A stretch of 64,000 bases of DNA. Origin: Pseudoalteromonas piscicida (GTDB lineage Bacteria; Pseudomonadota; Gammaproteobacteria; Enterobacterales; Alteromonadaceae). Position numbers and translations under genes: made by a program. Each line of letters begins with the position of its first letter. Positions within the stretch are counted from its first letter, which is position 1. The stretch covers positions 784,501 to 848,500 of the forward strand of contig NZ_CP011924.1 in assembly GCF_000238315.3 (NCBI RefSeq), given 5' to 3'. Positions 17,847 to 27,045 of this stretch are shown here, in pieces. Below the pieces are notes generated by a model, which worked only from the letters and a program-made list of their open reading frames with translations, searched no databases and was not told the origin of the DNA.

Positions 17847-19091
17847 CTAATCTTGTTTTGCTTTGGCACTAAATGGATATAAAGAGAAGGTATGCGATGC
17901 GATAGTGATCTTACTCTTTTGTTGCTCTTGGCTAAGTGCCAAGTCAGATTCGTTGATCAGCTTTTGATAAAGAAACAGCATTTCGTCTGCTTCAAGATCT
18001 GGGTAGCTATCGCTTAAAAAGCCCAATAGTGCCTGGCGCTTTTTACCGGTTTGTTGAAATCTCGTTTTTACCGAGTTGTAATCTGGAATGTTAGGACTTT
18101 GATAAGCTGGCACATCGTCGTGATCGGGCAGCTGATATTCTTCATGCTCAAACTCAACAAGACTTGCCATATAAGCGACCATGTGACGCTTTTGTCCGAG
18201 GTTAAAACGTTGAATGTCTGACACAAATTCTGGTTGAACTGGTGAGAGTAAACGGTCAACGCCGCGCTTTCTAATTTGTCCAAGGACTTTGGAGGCTTGG
18301 CGTGTAATGAGTGTATTGCGGCGTAGCTCTTCTCTTAACGGCATTAGGAGATCGGCACTGCGGCTTAAACTTTCTCTACCAATGAGGTGCATATCTAAAA
18401 TGCGTGTTCTGAGTTGCTCCAACATACGTTTGTCTGCAGCGCCACGACCTAATTGTTCAATCTCGTCAATTTGCTCACTGACCTGAAGCTCTATTTGATC
18501 AAAGCAGCGTTGGAATGGGCCATGAATATCGACCATTTCCAGCATCGGTTCGATATATTCGTCAAACGCTTCCAATACGGCTTTATATCTCATGCCAAGA
18601 GAAAGCGTTGAGGTGTCAGATTTGGCTTGTTCAACCAAGTTCATGATAGCGCTTTCGTTATGTTCGAACAGCTTAACAATTTTACGAACGCGTTCGTCCA
18701 TAATGCGGCTAAAACGGCGTAGCTCAGAGTAGTCAGCCTCTTCACCAGCTTGTGCGATGCGATTACCTAATCTTTCTAAGTCTTTTACCAGCACAGTGAT
18801 CTCTTCTGCTAAACCAAGGCTCTCTTCTTGTAAAAGAAAGCTGGCGAAGTCAGCGATTGCACGGTTGATTTCTAACTGTGAAGATTTAGCTAAAGGGATA
18901 ATAATTTCTTGTTGGAGTAATCGATTGGTTTCTTTATAAATTCGTTCACTCGACCAGCTAGGGTTTTTCTGTTTTAGGATGTTTTGTACATCTTTTAGAC
19001 TGAAATCTGCGAGCTTAAATCGTTTAAAAAGTAGCTCGAGTACGCTCCAGTGTTCATTTATCATATTTAATAATTTTTTTGCTGGGATCAT
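17847..19091 (-). CDS. mksF: MksF-like kleisin subunit
   Basis: A 414-residue protein opening the operon, in the MukF/MksF (kleisin) position. The N-terminus (ELLFKRFKLADFSLKDVQNI) reads as a winged helix, followed by a long helical middle with heptad-like spacing (residues ~90-260, rich in E, R and L) and a C-terminal segment that should contact the SMC head. Related Wadjet systems call the equivalent JetA. The next two genes are translationally coupled (4-bp gap, then 4-bp overlap), so the three proteins are probably made together. The gene is divergent from nhaD. Confidence 0.72.
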   Translation of the reverse strand: MIPAKKLLNMINEHWSVLELLFKRFKLADFSLKDVQNILKQKNPSWSSERIYKETNRLLQQEIIIPLAKSSQLEINRAIADFASFLLQEESLGLAEEITVLVKDLERLGNRIAQAGEEADYSELRRFSRIMDERVRKIVKLFEHNESAIMNLVEQAKSDTSTLSLGMRYKAVLEAFDEYIEPMLEMVDIHGPFQRCFDQIELQVSEQIDEIEQLGRGAADKRMLEQLRTRILDMHLIGRESLSRSADLLMPLREELRRNTLITRQASKVLGQIRKRGVDRLLSPVQPEFVSDIQRFNLGQKRHMVAYMASLVEFEHEEYQLPDHDDVPAYQSPNIPDYNSVKTRFQQTGKKRQALLGFLSDSYPDLEADEMLFLYQKLINESDLALSQEQQKSKITIASHTFSLYPFSAKAKQD

Positions 19092-19247
19092 AACTTTCCA
19101 GTGTGTAGTAGTTAAGTTACATCACTACTTCATCAATTTGTCACAAAATGTTTATCGTACGTAGCATGGGGACTGTGATGGTGCTAGAATCCGCCGCGAA
19201 AACGAACCCACCCCTTGTTACATTTAATTACAGGTTGTTTACGCATT

Positions 19248-20495
19248 ATGGTCACGCCCATTATTCTAACCCTGATCGCCATCGCTTTTATACTCATCGT
19301 TATAGAAGATATTATTCACGTAAACAAGGCCAAAACAACGCTTTTTTTTGGTACTTTATGTTGGATTATCGCCTTTATCTCTCCAATTCATGGTCAAAGC
19401 CCAGAAATTGTACAAATTGAGCTAGACCATAACATTTTGGAAATCGCGACACTTTGGCTGTTCTTAATGGCTGCAATGACGTTTGTGGCCTACTTGAACT
19501 CAAAAGGGTTTATCCAAAATATTGTTCACCGGATCATGCCAACCCATATTAGCGAACGCAAGCTAATGTTTTTGGTCGGTGCGTTTGCATTCGTATTTTC
19601 GTCAATATCGGATAACATCACCGCGACGCTTATTTCATTAGCTGTAGTCATGTCTTTGAAATTAGACCCGAAAAAGCTAATTAGATATGCGACGTTAATC
19701 ATCTTTAGTGTTAACTCCGGTGGGGTATCATTGATCACCGGTGATGTAACCACCTTGATGATATTTCTAGCCGATAAAGTGACTATCCCTGATCTGCTTT
19801 TACTAATAGCTCCCTCTATTTTTAGCGTATTTATCTTAGCTGCGATGCTGTCAATCGGCATGAATGATAAGATCACCTTTGAAAAGGCTGAATTACGCAG
19901 AATTGAAAAGACCGATATCACCATTGCGCTCATCTTCTTATCAACCATTTTTGCCACGTTATTCTTAAGCGTGCAATACCATGTACCGCCGATGTTAACC
20001 TTCTTATTTGGCTTGTCTTTGATGTTCTTAATGGCGCAATTCTTGATGCGCAAGAAGGACGTAAATAAGAAAATCATCGACTATATCCGTGAAATTGAAT
20101 ACGACACTTTATTGTTCTTTGTGGGTGTGCTGTTATTAGTTGGTGCGTTGAAAGAAGTCGGTGTATTGTCTAAGTTTACCGATTTATATCTGCATCTTGC
20201 GCCGGAATACGCAAACTACTTGGTCGGTTTAATGAGTGCGGCGGTAGATAACGTGCCTTTGACGGCTGCGCTATTAAAAGCAGACATTACGATGACTCCA
20301 GCGCAATGGCTAACCTTTACTTATGCGACTGGCGTTGGTGGCTCTATGCTCATTATTGGCTCTGCAGCGGGGATCATTGCAATGAGTAAGGTTAAAGCTT
20401 TAACCTTCTCAAGCTATCTTAAAATGAGTATCTACCTGCTTATCGCATATACCATTGGATATAGTGGCGCGTATTTCGCGGGTCAGCTTATTTAA
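19248..20495 (+). CDS. nhaD: NhaD-type Na+/H+ antiporter
   Basis: A 415-residue inner-membrane antiporter that exports sodium in exchange for protons and is widespread in marine and haloalkaliphilic bacteria. About 12 hydrophobic segments are visible. NhaD/ion-transporter-superfamily landmarks are SSISDNITATLISLAV (conserved Asp-Asn), NSGGVSLITGDVTTLMIF, a second inverted-repeat equivalent AAVDNVPLTAALL, and GVGGSMLIIGSAAG. ATG 19248 gives the usual N-terminus; the longer frame from TTG 19215 lacks support. The ribosome-binding site is weak. Monocistronic, with a terminator at 20586. Confidence 0.9.
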   Translation: MVTPIILTLIAIAFILIVIEDIIHVNKAKTTLFFGTLCWIIAFISPIHGQSPEIVQIELDHNILEIATLWLFLMAAMTFVAYLNSKGFIQNIVHRIMPTHISERKLMFLVGAFAFVFSSISDNITATLISLAVVMSLKLDPKKLIRYATLIIFSVNSGGVSLITGDVTTLMIFLADKVTIPDLLLLIAPSIFSVFILAAMLSIGMNDKITFEKAELRRIEKTDITIALIFLSTIFATLFLSVQYHVPPMLTFLFGLSLMFLMAQFLMRKKDVNKKIIDYIREIEYDTLLFFVGVLLLVGALKEVGVLSKFTDLYLHLAPEYANYLVGLMSAAVDNVPLTAALLKADITMTPAQWLTFTYATGVGGSMLIIGSAAGIIAMSKVKALTFSSYLKMSIYLLIAYTIGYSGAYFAGQLI

Positions 20496-20585
20496 GACCA
20501 ATGGATTTAATTTTTTACCGCTTTGGGATAAGTTTTTCATAAATAACTTGACACCTAGACGGCTAAAAGATAATTTTCTTACATC

Positions 20586-20615
20586 GCCCGCATTTATTGC
20601 GGGCTTTTATTTTGC
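20586..20615 (+). terminator. Rho-independent terminator after nhaD
   Basis: Stem GCCCGCA-ttta-TTGCGGGC followed by TTTTATTTT. Confidence 0.75.
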
Positions 20616-20648
20616 TTTTATTCAGATTAACAAAGGCAAAATAAACAG

Positions 20649-20840
20649 AAGAGGCGCGATGCTTAGGTAGTTAGTGTGAGGTGACGAGACCAATGATCAC
20701 TAGTGAGGGAAGTATTCGCCGAGGAGAAAAGTTGCTCGTCGCAACGATTCTTCGGTTTACGAGGCTGAATCCTCGGAACTGTCACCGTATTGGTGGAGAG
20801 CTTCTGGCAAAGGTCATTTCAAGCGTTCGTCTTTCTAGAA
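20649..20840 (+). ncRNA. Lysine riboswitch (L box) in the lysC leader
   Basis: The leader begins with the conserved AGAGGCGCG and has the GAGGTGACGA and CGCCGAGGAGAAAA core blocks. A CTCGTCGCAACGATT loop, GGCTGAATCCTCGGAACTGTC and the GGTGGAGAGCTTCTGG segment follow. Its 3' strand AAGCGTTCGTCTTTC can pair with the 5' end to close P1. This order of blocks is the lysine-sensing aptamer, which lowers expression of lysine biosynthesis genes when lysine is abundant. It lies about 60 bp before lysC. A short GACTGT-gcca-ACAGTC hairpin at 20871-20886 next to the ribosome-binding site may be part of the switching region. Confidence 0.88.
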
Positions 20841-20899
20841 ATCCCATGCCGAGTTCTCCTTATAAAATTTGACTGTGCCAACAGTCGAGAGGAGAGAAA

Positions 20900-22246
20900 A
20901 TGAATTCGCAGTATGTTGTAGCCAAATTTGGTGGTACCAGTGTCGCTGACTTTGAAGCTATGTCTCGTTGTGCTCACATTGTTCGTGACAACCCAAATGT
21001 TCGAGTGGTCGTTGTTAGTGCATGTGCTGGCGTAACCAATCACCTTGTAACGCTAACCCAACAAAAGGAAGATGAAGCCGGGCGCAAAGCAGTTGTTGCA
21101 GCGGTTGAAAACATACAGCAAGCGATTATCGATCAAGTGTCTTTGGATGCTGATCTTGCTGAGGGTTACAAGCAAACGTTCAGTGAATTTGAAAGCCTTG
21201 CGAGTTTGCCTGCACTTAGCAGACAGCAATGCGATGAAATGCTGAGCTTTGGCGAACGTTTTTCTTCTTATTTGTTTACCCAAATATTACGTAATAACCA
21301 GGTTCAGGCGTCGCGCTTTGATGTGCGTAAAGTACTTAAAACAGATAATCAATTTGGTAAAGCGAATCCAAATGTCGCAGCTACGCGTGAAGCTGCGCAA
21401 ACTAATTTGGTCGCGCTACTTGGCGACACAGTACAGGTGACACAAGGGTTTATTGGTAGTGACCAATACGGCCAGACGACTACGCTTGGCCGTGGTGGTT
21501 CTGACTATAGTGCTGCATTGTTAGCTGAGGCAATTGACGCGTCAAGTGTGCATATTTGGACTGATGTTGTTGGTATTTTCAGTACCGATCCGCGTTTGTG
21601 TGTAAAGGCTAGACCTATTCCTCGTTTGAGTTTTGATGAAGCGGCAGAAATGGCAACATTTGGTGCCAAGGTGTTACATCCCGCAACTATATTGCCAGCG
21701 AGTCGTAAGGGTATTTCAGTATTTGTTGGTTCAAGCCGTGATCCGCAATCGGGTGGCACTTGGATTGAAAAAGAGAAAACGGCGCAAGCAGGTATTCGTG
21801 CAGTGACACAACGCAAAAACCAAATACTATTGACACTAAAAAGCCCTGAAATGCTCCTTGCTAGCGGCTTTTTGGCTCGTATCTTCACCATTTTAAGCAA
21901 TTACAATATATCGGTTGACTTGGTAACGACTTCGGAAATTAGTGTTGCACTTACGCTGGATAATGCGCCGAATGCTTCTCGACCAGAGCTAGAACAAGCT
22001 TGTTTGGATGAACTTGGCGAGTTTTGTCATGTGACCGTTGAAAATAATCTTACTTTGGTGGCCATGATAGGTTCTGAGATCCAGTTGAAGAAGTGCCAAC
22101 TTAACCTGATGGATGTGTTGTCAGAGTTTAATATTCGATTGATATGCCATGGTGCGAGCAAGCACAATCTGTGCTTTTTAGTTGAGCAGCAGGAGTCAGA
22201 TCAGGTTGTGCAATCAATTCATGCTAAATTACTAGAGGTTGCTTAA
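20900..22246 (+). CDS. lysC: Lysine-sensitive aspartokinase III
   Basis: LysC phosphorylates aspartate, the first step towards lysine, threonine and methionine. The 448-residue monofunctional enzyme starts with the kinase motif VAKFGGTS (K9). It has the SFGERFSSYL and GFIGSDQYGQTTTLGRGGSDYSA substrate/ATP blocks and HIWTDVVGIFSTDPR, then two C-terminal ACT domains (from about residue 310, LLTLKSPEMLLASGF and LTLVAMIGSEI) for feedback by lysine. The preceding riboswitch gives a second, RNA-level control. A clear GAGAGGAGAG ribosome-binding site precedes the ATG. Confidence 0.93.
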   Translation: MNSQYVVAKFGGTSVADFEAMSRCAHIVRDNPNVRVVVVSACAGVTNHLVTLTQQKEDEAGRKAVVAAVENIQQAIIDQVSLDADLAEGYKQTFSEFESLASLPALSRQQCDEMLSFGERFSSYLFTQILRNNQVQASRFDVRKVLKTDNQFGKANPNVAATREAAQTNLVALLGDTVQVTQGFIGSDQYGQTTTLGRGGSDYSAALLAEAIDASSVHIWTDVVGIFSTDPRLCVKARPIPRLSFDEAAEMATFGAKVLHPATILPASRKGISVFVGSSRDPQSGGTWIEKEKTAQAGIRAVTQRKNQILLTLKSPEMLLASGFLARIFTILSNYNISVDLVTTSEISVALTLDNAPNASRPELEQACLDELGEFCHVTVENNLTLVAMIGSEIQLKKCQLNLMDVLSEFNIRLICHGASKHNLCFLVEQQESDQVVQSIHAKLLEVA

Positions 22247-22322
22247 GTAAATTTATTGTAATTAGTCAACTAATAAAAAAGTTGCATTATTGAGTAATGG
22301 GTGGCACTTTGTTTATAACGGT

Positions 22323-22353
22323 TAGGGTCTGCTGACCTTCAAGTTTGTTTTTC
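22323..22353. repeat. Solo end of the MITE-like repeat
   Basis: TAGGGTCTGCTGACCTT is followed by CAAGTTTGTTTTT. This matches the outer TIR and adjacent bases of the 1728-1994 element (inward from its right end) with two mismatches in the TIR. It sits immediately before the ribosome-binding site AGGAG of the next gene, so it forms part of its leader. Confidence 0.6.
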
Positions 22354-22368
22354 CCTAGGAGTGCCATC

Positions 22369-22899
22369 ATGAATTATAAAGACGTCTACGAATTCTGGTT
22401 TGTTGAATGCACTGAATCAGACTGGTGGAAGAAGTCTGCGGACTTTGATCGCATTATAAAAAATCGCTTCGGTATTTTGCACCAAATGGCGCACCAAGGT
22501 GAGCTTTCGAGTTGGAGAGCAACACCACTTGGCGCGCTGTGCGAAATCATTATATTAGATCAGTTTTCACGCAATATATTCAGAGACACTCCAGAGGCGT
22601 TTGCCTGTGATCCTTTGGCGCTAAGCCTCACCCAACACGCTATCGAAAAAGGCTATCACCGCCAGCTCAATGATACTGAATTGATGTTTTTATACCTACC
22701 CATGATGCATAGCGAAAGTCGCATCATCCACCGTGCCGCTGACCATTATTTTCGCGACCTGCCTAATTATGATTTTGAAGTCGCGCATAAAAAAATTATC
22801 GATAGATTTGGCCGTTATCCCCATCGAAACGAAATACTCAATCGCGATTCAACAGAAGAGGAAATGGACTTTCTAGAGACGCCCAACTCGAGTTTCTGA
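22369..22899 (+). CDS. DUF924-family protein
   Basis: A 176-residue soluble cytoplasmic protein of the DUF924 family. Landmarks are the N-terminal VYEFWFVE..WWKKSADFD, the central IIILDQFSRNIFRDTPEAFACDPLA block, LMFLYLPMMHSE and the C-terminal FGRYPHRNEIL. It is predicted to be all-helical with a TPR-like fold; the function is unknown. ATG 22369 has an AGGAG ribosome-binding site 7 bp upstream; the longer frame to 22345 lies in the repeat end. Confidence 0.88.
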   Translation: MNYKDVYEFWFVECTESDWWKKSADFDRIIKNRFGILHQMAHQGELSSWRATPLGALCEIIILDQFSRNIFRDTPEAFACDPLALSLTQHAIEKGYHRQLNDTELMFLYLPMMHSESRIIHRAADHYFRDLPNYDFEVAHKKIIDRFGRYPHRNEILNRDSTEEEMDFLETPNSSF

Positions 22900-22978
22900 G
22901 GCACGGCTAGAACCTCTCGCATTTTCAGCGGAAGTACGTATAATCGGCCGTCTACAAAAATAATGATTGATTACAGAC

Positions 22979-24304
22979 ATGGCTCATACGCGCGATGGAT
23001 TTCAAAGCCGACTTGGCTTTGTGTTAGCAGCAGCTGGTGCGGCTGTTGGACTTGGTAATATTTGGGGATTTCCCACACAAGCTGCAAACCACGGTGGCGG
23101 TGCATTTTTACTGGTTTATTTTGCGGTGATTTTTTTACTCGCATTACCTGCACTTTACACAGAATTGTATTTAGGCCATCAGGCACAAGCAAACCCAGTT
23201 AAAGCACTTAAGACAGCTTGGCGTGAAGGTAATCCGAAAATAGGAGCCGCTGCGGGGTATATCGGCCTTGCTGGTGCTATTGTGATGCTCAGCTTTTACT
23301 CCATCGTGGCTGGGTGGATGCTGTCTCATGCACTTGATCCTCTTGCGCAAATGGCTGAACTAGATGCTGCACATCAGTTTCTAAGCGGTGACTCAATGCT
23401 GAGAAACTTTATCTTTACCCCACTGATGTTAATTTTGACTGCGAGCATTATTCTTAAAGGCGTAAAATCAGGCATAGAAGCTTGGTCGCGCAGACTTATG
23501 CCGTTGTTACTGGTATTACTGCTTTGCCTTATTGGCTATATGGCGACGTTAGACGGCGCAGCAGAAGGGTTTAGAACGTATTTAGTTCCGGACTTTTCAA
23601 AAATTAGCGATCCTGACTTGATCATCGCGGCGATGGGGCAGGCGTTCTTTTCGTTGTCGTTAGGTGTGGGCTGCATGATGATTTATGGTTCATACTTAAA
23701 ACCGAACGAAAATCTACCTAAGCTTACGTTTAGTGTTGCAATGCTAGACACCAGTGTCGCATTTTTGGCCGGTTTACTTATTATCCCTGCAATATTCGTT
23801 GCGCAGCAAAATGGTGTTCAAGTATTTCAAGACGGCAAATTAATCGGTGAAGGCCGGTTGATTTTTGCTATTTTACCCGAGCTATTTGCCAATATTGGGG
23901 AAATGGGATTATTAGTTAGCCTGACTTTCTTTGTGCTTATGTCTATTGCGTCGGTAACTTCTACCATTTCTTCAACAGAAATTCCGGTATCTTTCTTGGT
24001 GGAAAACCATGGCTTTAAACGTAAACAAGCGACTTGGTTGGTTACGCTAGTTATCTTTTTAGCATCGAGCACGATTATTCTAAACTTTGATTGGCTGTTC
24101 GAATTGGTGATCAGTCTATTCACGCAATATCAGCTACCATTGATGGGGCTGTTCTACTTTATTACTGTTGGTTGGGTTTGGAAGCGCGGTAATCAGCTCC
24201 ACTTAGAATCCCGTGGTGCACATTACTGGTTTGCTCAGTACGTTAGATTTGTTTGCCCAATCTTAATGACCGCGGTATTTATTAACGTTGCACTGGCAAA
24301 ATAG
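22979..24304 (+). CDS. Sodium-dependent transporter of the NSS (SLC6) family
   Basis: A 441-residue inner-membrane symporter with about 11 hydrophobic segments. The N-terminal GFVLAAAGAAVGLGNIWGFP is the NSS signature, with the unwound TM1 that binds Na+ and substrate. The TM6 region (GQAFFSLSLGVGCMMIYGSY) and the SVTSTISSTEI Na2-site segment are also present. Bacterial members import amino acids (for example MhsT, TnaT), but this substrate cannot be read from the sequence. The 11-TM length fits the bacterial subgroup that lacks TM12. It ends at a bidirectional terminator shared with the next gene. Confidence 0.9.
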   Translation: MAHTRDGFQSRLGFVLAAAGAAVGLGNIWGFPTQAANHGGGAFLLVYFAVIFLLALPALYTELYLGHQAQANPVKALKTAWREGNPKIGAAAGYIGLAGAIVMLSFYSIVAGWMLSHALDPLAQMAELDAAHQFLSGDSMLRNFIFTPLMLILTASIILKGVKSGIEAWSRRLMPLLLVLLLCLIGYMATLDGAAEGFRTYLVPDFSKISDPDLIIAAMGQAFFSLSLGVGCMMIYGSYLKPNENLPKLTFSVAMLDTSVAFLAGLLIIPAIFVAQQNGVQVFQDGKLIGEGRLIFAILPELFANIGEMGLLVSLTFFVLMSIASVTSTISSTEIPVSFLVENHGFKRKQATWLVTLVIFLASSTIILNFDWLFELVISLFTQYQLPLMGLFYFITVGWVWKRGNQLHLESRGAHYWFAQYVRFVCPILMTAVFINVALAK

Positions 24305-24319
24305 TGATCATTTTTTTTC

Positions 24320-24352
24320 AAAAACGGGAAGCATAGGCTTCCCGTTTTTATT
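24320..24352. terminator. Bidirectional terminator between the NSS transporter and DUF2989 genes
   Basis: AAAAACGGGAAGC-ata-GGCTTCCCGTTTTTATTTT: a long stem with A runs on the left and T runs on the right. It can serve both convergent genes. Confidence 0.88.
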
Positions 24353-24365
24353 TTGATAACAAGAC

Positions 24366-25166
24366 TCAGAAATCACGAGGGGAAACGAACTCCCCAGCTT
24401 GAATGCTCTCGTAAGTTCGTTGCGCCAATGAATCTAAGTTGGCTAAATCTTTTCCCATTGAAGCCAGTTGGTTTGTCACTGGAATAATATCGATATCTTC
24501 AACCCCAGAAAGTTGAGCCACTCTGGCAAAAGTATATGCGTGCTTATACTTTTCGTGTTTGTAGAAAATACTGACTAAAGATGAATAGACTTCTGGGTTA
24601 GGGGTATGGCCTCTCTTGTTTAGCTCTAATACGCGGTAGAGAATATCAACGGTTTTATCATCGTCTACTTTGGCGTAAAACTCTGCGAGGAAAAGCTGAA
24701 TTTCGGGATCGTTCTGAACTCTAGGGTCATCCTGCATGTTCAAAAGCTTGTTCATTGCTGTGCGATCACTGTCACGAGACCAATGATAATAAAGTAGACC
24801 TGGGTGGTTACTGCCTTTTGTTTCGTTATAAATACGTGTCATTTCTTTTAGTGCAGTGAGATGACCTTCCACTCGTGAAGTGGTTTTTTCCTTTAACTTG
24901 ATGTGCTCAATTTTGGCGGCGCGAGAAACACATAGGTTGTAGCTTTCTAAATTCTGCAACAAGTCATATTTGTTTTCGTCCGTCGGTGACTTGTATTCGT
25001 GATAGCGCGCGTAGATAAGCGACGCACGTTCGTCTTTACAGTGACTGTCTTTATTTAAGTCTTCACAAAAACCAGGCGTTTCGCTACACACTTGGTTCAA
25101 GGTTAGGGTGTCGTCGCAACCAGCAAGTAGTAACGCTGCAAAAACTAGCGACTTTTTAAACGCCAT
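24366..25166 (-). CDS. DUF2989-family lipoprotein
   Basis: A 266-residue lipoprotein: the signal MAFKKSLVFAALLLAGC has lipobox LLAGC. The mature N-terminus has three more cysteines (NQVCSETPGFCEDL, SHCKD) followed by the DUF2989 helical body with SEL1/TPR-like pairs (NDPEIQLFLAEFYAKVDDD, VYSSLVSIFYKHEKYKHAY). The family is confined to Shewanella, Vibrio and Pseudoalteromonas-type bacteria; its function is unknown. GAGGT lies upstream of the ATG. Confidence 0.85.
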   Translation of the reverse strand: MAFKKSLVFAALLLAGCDDTLTLNQVCSETPGFCEDLNKDSHCKDERASLIYARYHEYKSPTDENKYDLLQNLESYNLCVSRAAKIEHIKLKEKTTSRVEGHLTALKEMTRIYNETKGSNHPGLLYYHWSRDSDRTAMNKLLNMQDDPRVQNDPEIQLFLAEFYAKVDDDKTVDILYRVLELNKRGHTPNPEVYSSLVSIFYKHEKYKHAYTFARVAQLSGVEDIDIIPVTNQLASMGKDLANLDSLAQRTYESIQAGEFVSPRDF

Positions 25167-25354
25167 AGTTTGACCTCAATGATTTTTTATAATTATAGGG
25201 GGTTACGCCCGAATAAACAGGGTAGAGCTAATAGTTTACTAGTTTAACGCAATGAATTGTTCGGTAACAGTGGAGAATCACGGCAGTTTAAATTAGAATA
25301 GCCGTGCCCATTCGGGCTATCCGTTCAAAGAAAATTGTTTATTAGGCAGAAAAA

Positions 25355-26800
25355 ATGACCTTATCTCACGAGCAAGAATATCAAAACAGCTGGCAAGAGC
25401 GTCAAGATTATGCAGAAAGCATGCAACCCCTAATCGGTCGTCTATACCGTAACAAAGGCGTTGAAATCTCTGTATACGGTCGTCCTCTTGTGAGCGCAAG
25501 CACCATTGATGTTATCAAAGCACACAAAACAGTAGCACGTTTTGAAGAGCGTAAACTACGTCTTCGTGAAAGCTTTCCATTCTTAGAAGTGATCAGCAAA
25601 ATGGAATTAGCACCAGGTCGTGTTGACCTTGGTAAGCTAGCTTATGCCTACATTTATAAAAATGCAGGTGAAGGCCGCTCAATCGAAGAGTTTTTAAATG
25701 CAGAACTTGCAGAATTACTAAACCAAGGCGCACGTCCGTCACCTCGTGACGTCGTTCTTTATGGTTTTGGTCGCATTGGCCGTTTATTAGCACGCCTACT
25801 TATCGAACGTGGCGGCTCTCACGCTGATTTACGCCTACGTGCAATCGTTGTTCGCGGTGGCCGCGATGGTGATCTTGAGAAACGTGCAAGTTTATTGCGC
25901 CGTGACTCAATTCATGGTCCTTTCAATGGTTCAATCACAGTAGACCATGAAAAAGGTGCGATTAAAGCAAACGGTAACTACATTCAAGTTATCTACGCAA
26001 ACTCACCTGAAGAAGTGGATTACACAAAATACGGTATTGAAAACGCACTTATCGTAGATAATACAGGTGTTTGGAAAGACGAAGATGGCTTAGGTAAACA
26101 CCTTAAGTCAATCGGTGCGTCTAAAGTATTACTTACAGCACCAGCTAAAGGTGACATCAAAAACATCGTTTATGGTGTTAACAACTCAGACATTCAATCT
26201 GAAGACAAGATTGTTTCTGCAGCAAGCTGTACAACTAACGCAATCACACCGGTATTAAAAGCACTTAACGACAAGTTTGGTATTAAAAACGGTCACGTTG
26301 AAACGGTTCACTCTTACACCAATGACCAAAACTTGATCGACAACTACCACAAAGCTGAGCGTCGTGGTCGTAGTGCGGCATTGAACATGGTTATTACTTC
26401 AACCGGTGCTGCGAAAGCGGTTGCTAAAGCACTGCCTGAGCTTGCTGGTAAACTAACTGGTAACGCAATCCGTGTACCAACACCAAACGTATCAATGGCA
26501 ATTCTTAACCTAAATCTAGGTAAAGAAACAACCGCTGAAGAGCTAAATGAATTCCTTCGTGAGTCTTCACTTTACTCCGAACTACGTGACCAGATTGACT
26601 ACACTGCATCAACAGAAATCGTGTCTACTGACCTTGTGGGTAGCCGTTATGCAGGTGTGGTTGATTCAAAAGCAACTATCGTTGATGGCGACCGTGTAGT
26701 ACTTTACGTATGGTACGATAACGAGTTTGGTTACAGCTGTCAGGTTGTACGTGTAATGCAAGACATGGCGGAAGTAAAATTCCCGAGCCTACCTCGCTAA
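25355..26800 (+). CDS. Glyceraldehyde-3-phosphate dehydrogenase with N-terminal extension
   Basis: A 481-residue GAPDH-type enzyme that oxidises glyceraldehyde-3-phosphate with NAD(P)+ or runs in reverse in gluconeogenesis. Residues 1-130 form a helical extension not found in ordinary ~335-residue GAPDH. The Rossmann fold starts at DVVLYGFGRIGRLLARLL (132-150), the catalytic Cys is C292 in SAASCTTNAITP, and the phosphate-site STGAAKA and C-terminal WYDNEFGYSCQVVR are present. Long GAPDHs of this type are typical of gammaproteobacteria that also carry a normal gap gene. Codon use looks highly biased, suggesting strong expression. Confidence 0.88.
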   Translation: MTLSHEQEYQNSWQERQDYAESMQPLIGRLYRNKGVEISVYGRPLVSASTIDVIKAHKTVARFEERKLRLRESFPFLEVISKMELAPGRVDLGKLAYAYIYKNAGEGRSIEEFLNAELAELLNQGARPSPRDVVLYGFGRIGRLLARLLIERGGSHADLRLRAIVVRGGRDGDLEKRASLLRRDSIHGPFNGSITVDHEKGAIKANGNYIQVIYANSPEEVDYTKYGIENALIVDNTGVWKDEDGLGKHLKSIGASKVLLTAPAKGDIKNIVYGVNNSDIQSEDKIVSAASCTTNAITPVLKALNDKFGIKNGHVETVHSYTNDQNLIDNYHKAERRGRSAALNMVITSTGAAKAVAKALPELAGKLTGNAIRVPTPNVSMAILNLNLGKETTAEELNEFLRESSLYSELRDQIDYTASTEIVSTDLVGSRYAGVVDSKATIVDGDRVVLYVWYDNEFGYSCQVVRVMQDMAEVKFPSLPR

Positions 26801-26816
26801 TACGAAATTTACGATA

Positions 26817-26843
26817 AAAAGCCAGCACCAGCTGGCTTTTTTA
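26817..26843 (+). terminator. Rho-independent terminator after GAPDH
   Basis: AAAAGCCAGC-acca-GCTGGCTTTTTT. Confidence 0.88.
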
Positions 26844-27045
26844 GTTTTTGAAACAAGTTCGTTGTGGTAGGCTTGCTAAGATAGGTCAGCTACAATTAGC
26901 TAACAAAAAGTTACACCTCAACTTTGTGCAAAGGCAGGCACAGTATTACCTCTCTTTGAGGTTTAATATAATTCTCGACTGAAGCATAGTTGAGTATGGT
27001 AACAGTGTATTTACACAGCAGTTTTTAACTTATTTAGGGAAACCT

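Noticed and set aside
14520..19091. Canonical MukBEF or a complete Wadjet (JetABCD) defence system
   Set aside because: The ATPase is 925 residues, far below MukB, and no TOPRIM JetD/MksG gene is present on either side.
20550..20576. TTGACA...GATAAT as the lysC promoter
   Set aside because: It lies upstream of the nhaD terminator hairpin (20586-20615), so a transcript from it would have to read through; spacing is also only 15 bp.
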